Assembly: GCA_905221605.1 (NCBI GenBank)
Contig: CAJNDS010001635.1
Coordinates: forward strand, 1-64,000
Direction of reading: 5' to 3'
Length of the DNA: 64,000 bases
DNA from: Symbiodinium natans
Lineage: Eukaryota > Sar > Dinophyceae > Suessiales > Symbiodiniaceae
The notes under the pieces were generated by a model, which ran no database searches, was not told the origin of the DNA, and saw nothing but the letters and a program-made list of their open reading frames with translations. The position numbers were made by a program, and so were the translations under genes. Below are positions 63,196 through 64,000 of this stretch, in pieces (the stretch's first letter is position 1; each line of letters begins with the position of its first letter).

Positions 63196-63250
63196 GATGT
63201 GTCATGTTCCTTGTGAGAGCATGTCTTCCGCGTACCACTCGAGACCCCAG
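63196..63250 (+). CDS. Possible module exon, part B
   Basis: Behind CGAGCCAG| the frame reads MCHVPCESMSSAYHS. C..xC.S.SSAY resembles C...C..GY with a shifted Tyr. It is the last candidate in the window. Confidence 0.38.
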
Positions 63251-64000
63251 AGCAGAGCCTATTCAATTCAGTCCTGCAAGCTCATGCGACTTCTGCCACG
63301 CAGGCCGGCCCCACCGGAGCAGGCAAACTCGGTTCTCCAGGCCGGTCCCAGAGTGTTACCAGGGTTTTGTTTAAGGTGGTTCGGCTTCGGGTTTTTTGAA
63401 ACCCAGTTCCTGACTCTAGTAGGGGCTTCTAGGCAACGTCCATCGAACGTTCTCAGAGTTCTTCTGCGGCAGCGGTTGGTATTCTGGCTGGACTGAAATC
63501 CGAAACCCAAGACCTATTTGTCATTCGTGGTGGGGTTGCCCCCGGTTTCTTTGTGATTGCTTGACCAACTCGGGGCACTTAACATTCTGGGGTCCTTATA
63601 TAGGGGCTTGGTTCTGCCATTTGTCGCGTCCGCTCTCTCGTAGCCACGCTCAGGCTTCAGGGTTTGGGTTTAGTATAGGGGCCGGAATAATTATACCAAT
63701 AGTATTCCCTTAGGGTCCCTTTATAATTAAACTATGATAACCCCTCAAAACCCTATTCTTAATTACTCGATTGAACCTAGGAATCTCACACGAAGATGTC
63801 CTAAGTCGCATGATATTCCTGTACAGACTCTGGACCTTTGGTCACAGAAATATGATGCAATGCTTTTACTGCTGCAATCCATCTGCAGCAAGTTGTAGAT
63901 CTGTTCAGTGCTCTGAGCTATTGCTGAGGATGCAGATGACATCTTCTTTAATTATTGACTTCGACAGGCTTTCGCCCGCATACCCTCAAAACCCTATTCT
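63251..64000. other. Window end, no recognised exon
   Basis: A GC-balanced frame runs to 63496 without a domain. From 63660 the sequence is AT-rich with an imperfect palindrome near 63670-63760. No gene was recognised. Confidence 0.4.

Noticed and set aside
1-64000. Chromosome-end telomere
   Set aside because: The TTTAGGG arrays are short, interstitial and in both orientations, so none marks a chromosome end in this window.

Overview
The window looks like nuclear DNA of a dinoflagellate, probably a member of the Symbiodiniaceae; this is inferred from sequence style, not from a search. The reasons are: plant-type telomere-like repeats (TTTAGGG/CCCTAAA) scattered through the whole window in both orientations; very little open reading frame, with coding sequence broken into short exons behind AG|G acceptors; a PPR gene whose repeats read 'SAxISACEKxxxW', the style common in dinoflagellate PPR proteins; and possible remnants of the dinoflagellate spliced leader. 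No rRNA, tRNA, CRISPR or bacterial-type operon was recognised.

Main content. About fifty short plus-strand stretches between about 2.85 kb and 63.25 kb encode pieces of one cysteine-rich, Sushi/CCP-like module. I call its parts A (..NPC.. then NC..xTTG), B (GQSC...C..GY......Y.C) and C (DG.FSG..PTC..NPC). Most pieces sit just after an acceptor (Py-AG|G) and start in codon phase 1 on a split Gly codon. Two neighbouring A and B exons (47.0/47.9 kb and 54.2/54.6 kb) join in frame. Ser/Thr/Pro-rich pieces at 14.2-18.4 kb and an Asn-x-Thr sequon repeat at 36.9 kb look like glycosylated linkers. The simplest reading is one very large secreted or surface glycoprotein gene, with introns of roughly 0.3-3 kb full of telomere-like repeats. 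A tandem family of partly decayed genes is the alternative. Neither end of the gene is identified.

Other genes. A minus-strand PPR gene in at least three exons (about 3.3-4.65 kb) lies inside the module-gene territory, in the opposite orientation. An intact intronless ORF (49969-50400, 143 codons, C-terminal CxxC pair) has a spliced-leader-like remnant 33 nt upstream and may be a retrogene.

Repeats. There is a 2-kb CA-rich satellite (5.5-7.5 kb), four families of short inverted-repeat elements (MITE-like), two short dispersed motifs tied to the telomere-like arrays, many AT/GT/GA/AAG microsatellites, and long G or C homopolymers. Layout: 0-2.8 kb repeats only; 2.8-5.3 kb module exons around the antisense PPR gene; 5.5-7.5 kb satellite; 7.5-14 kb sparse exons; 14-18.4 kb possible Ser/Thr stalk; 18.6-19.8 kb AT-rich island; 20-48 kb dense module exons; 50 kb retrogene-like ORF; 50.9-63.3 kb sparser module exons. 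Exon borders are read by eye; unless a donor is named, the 3' ends are approximate.
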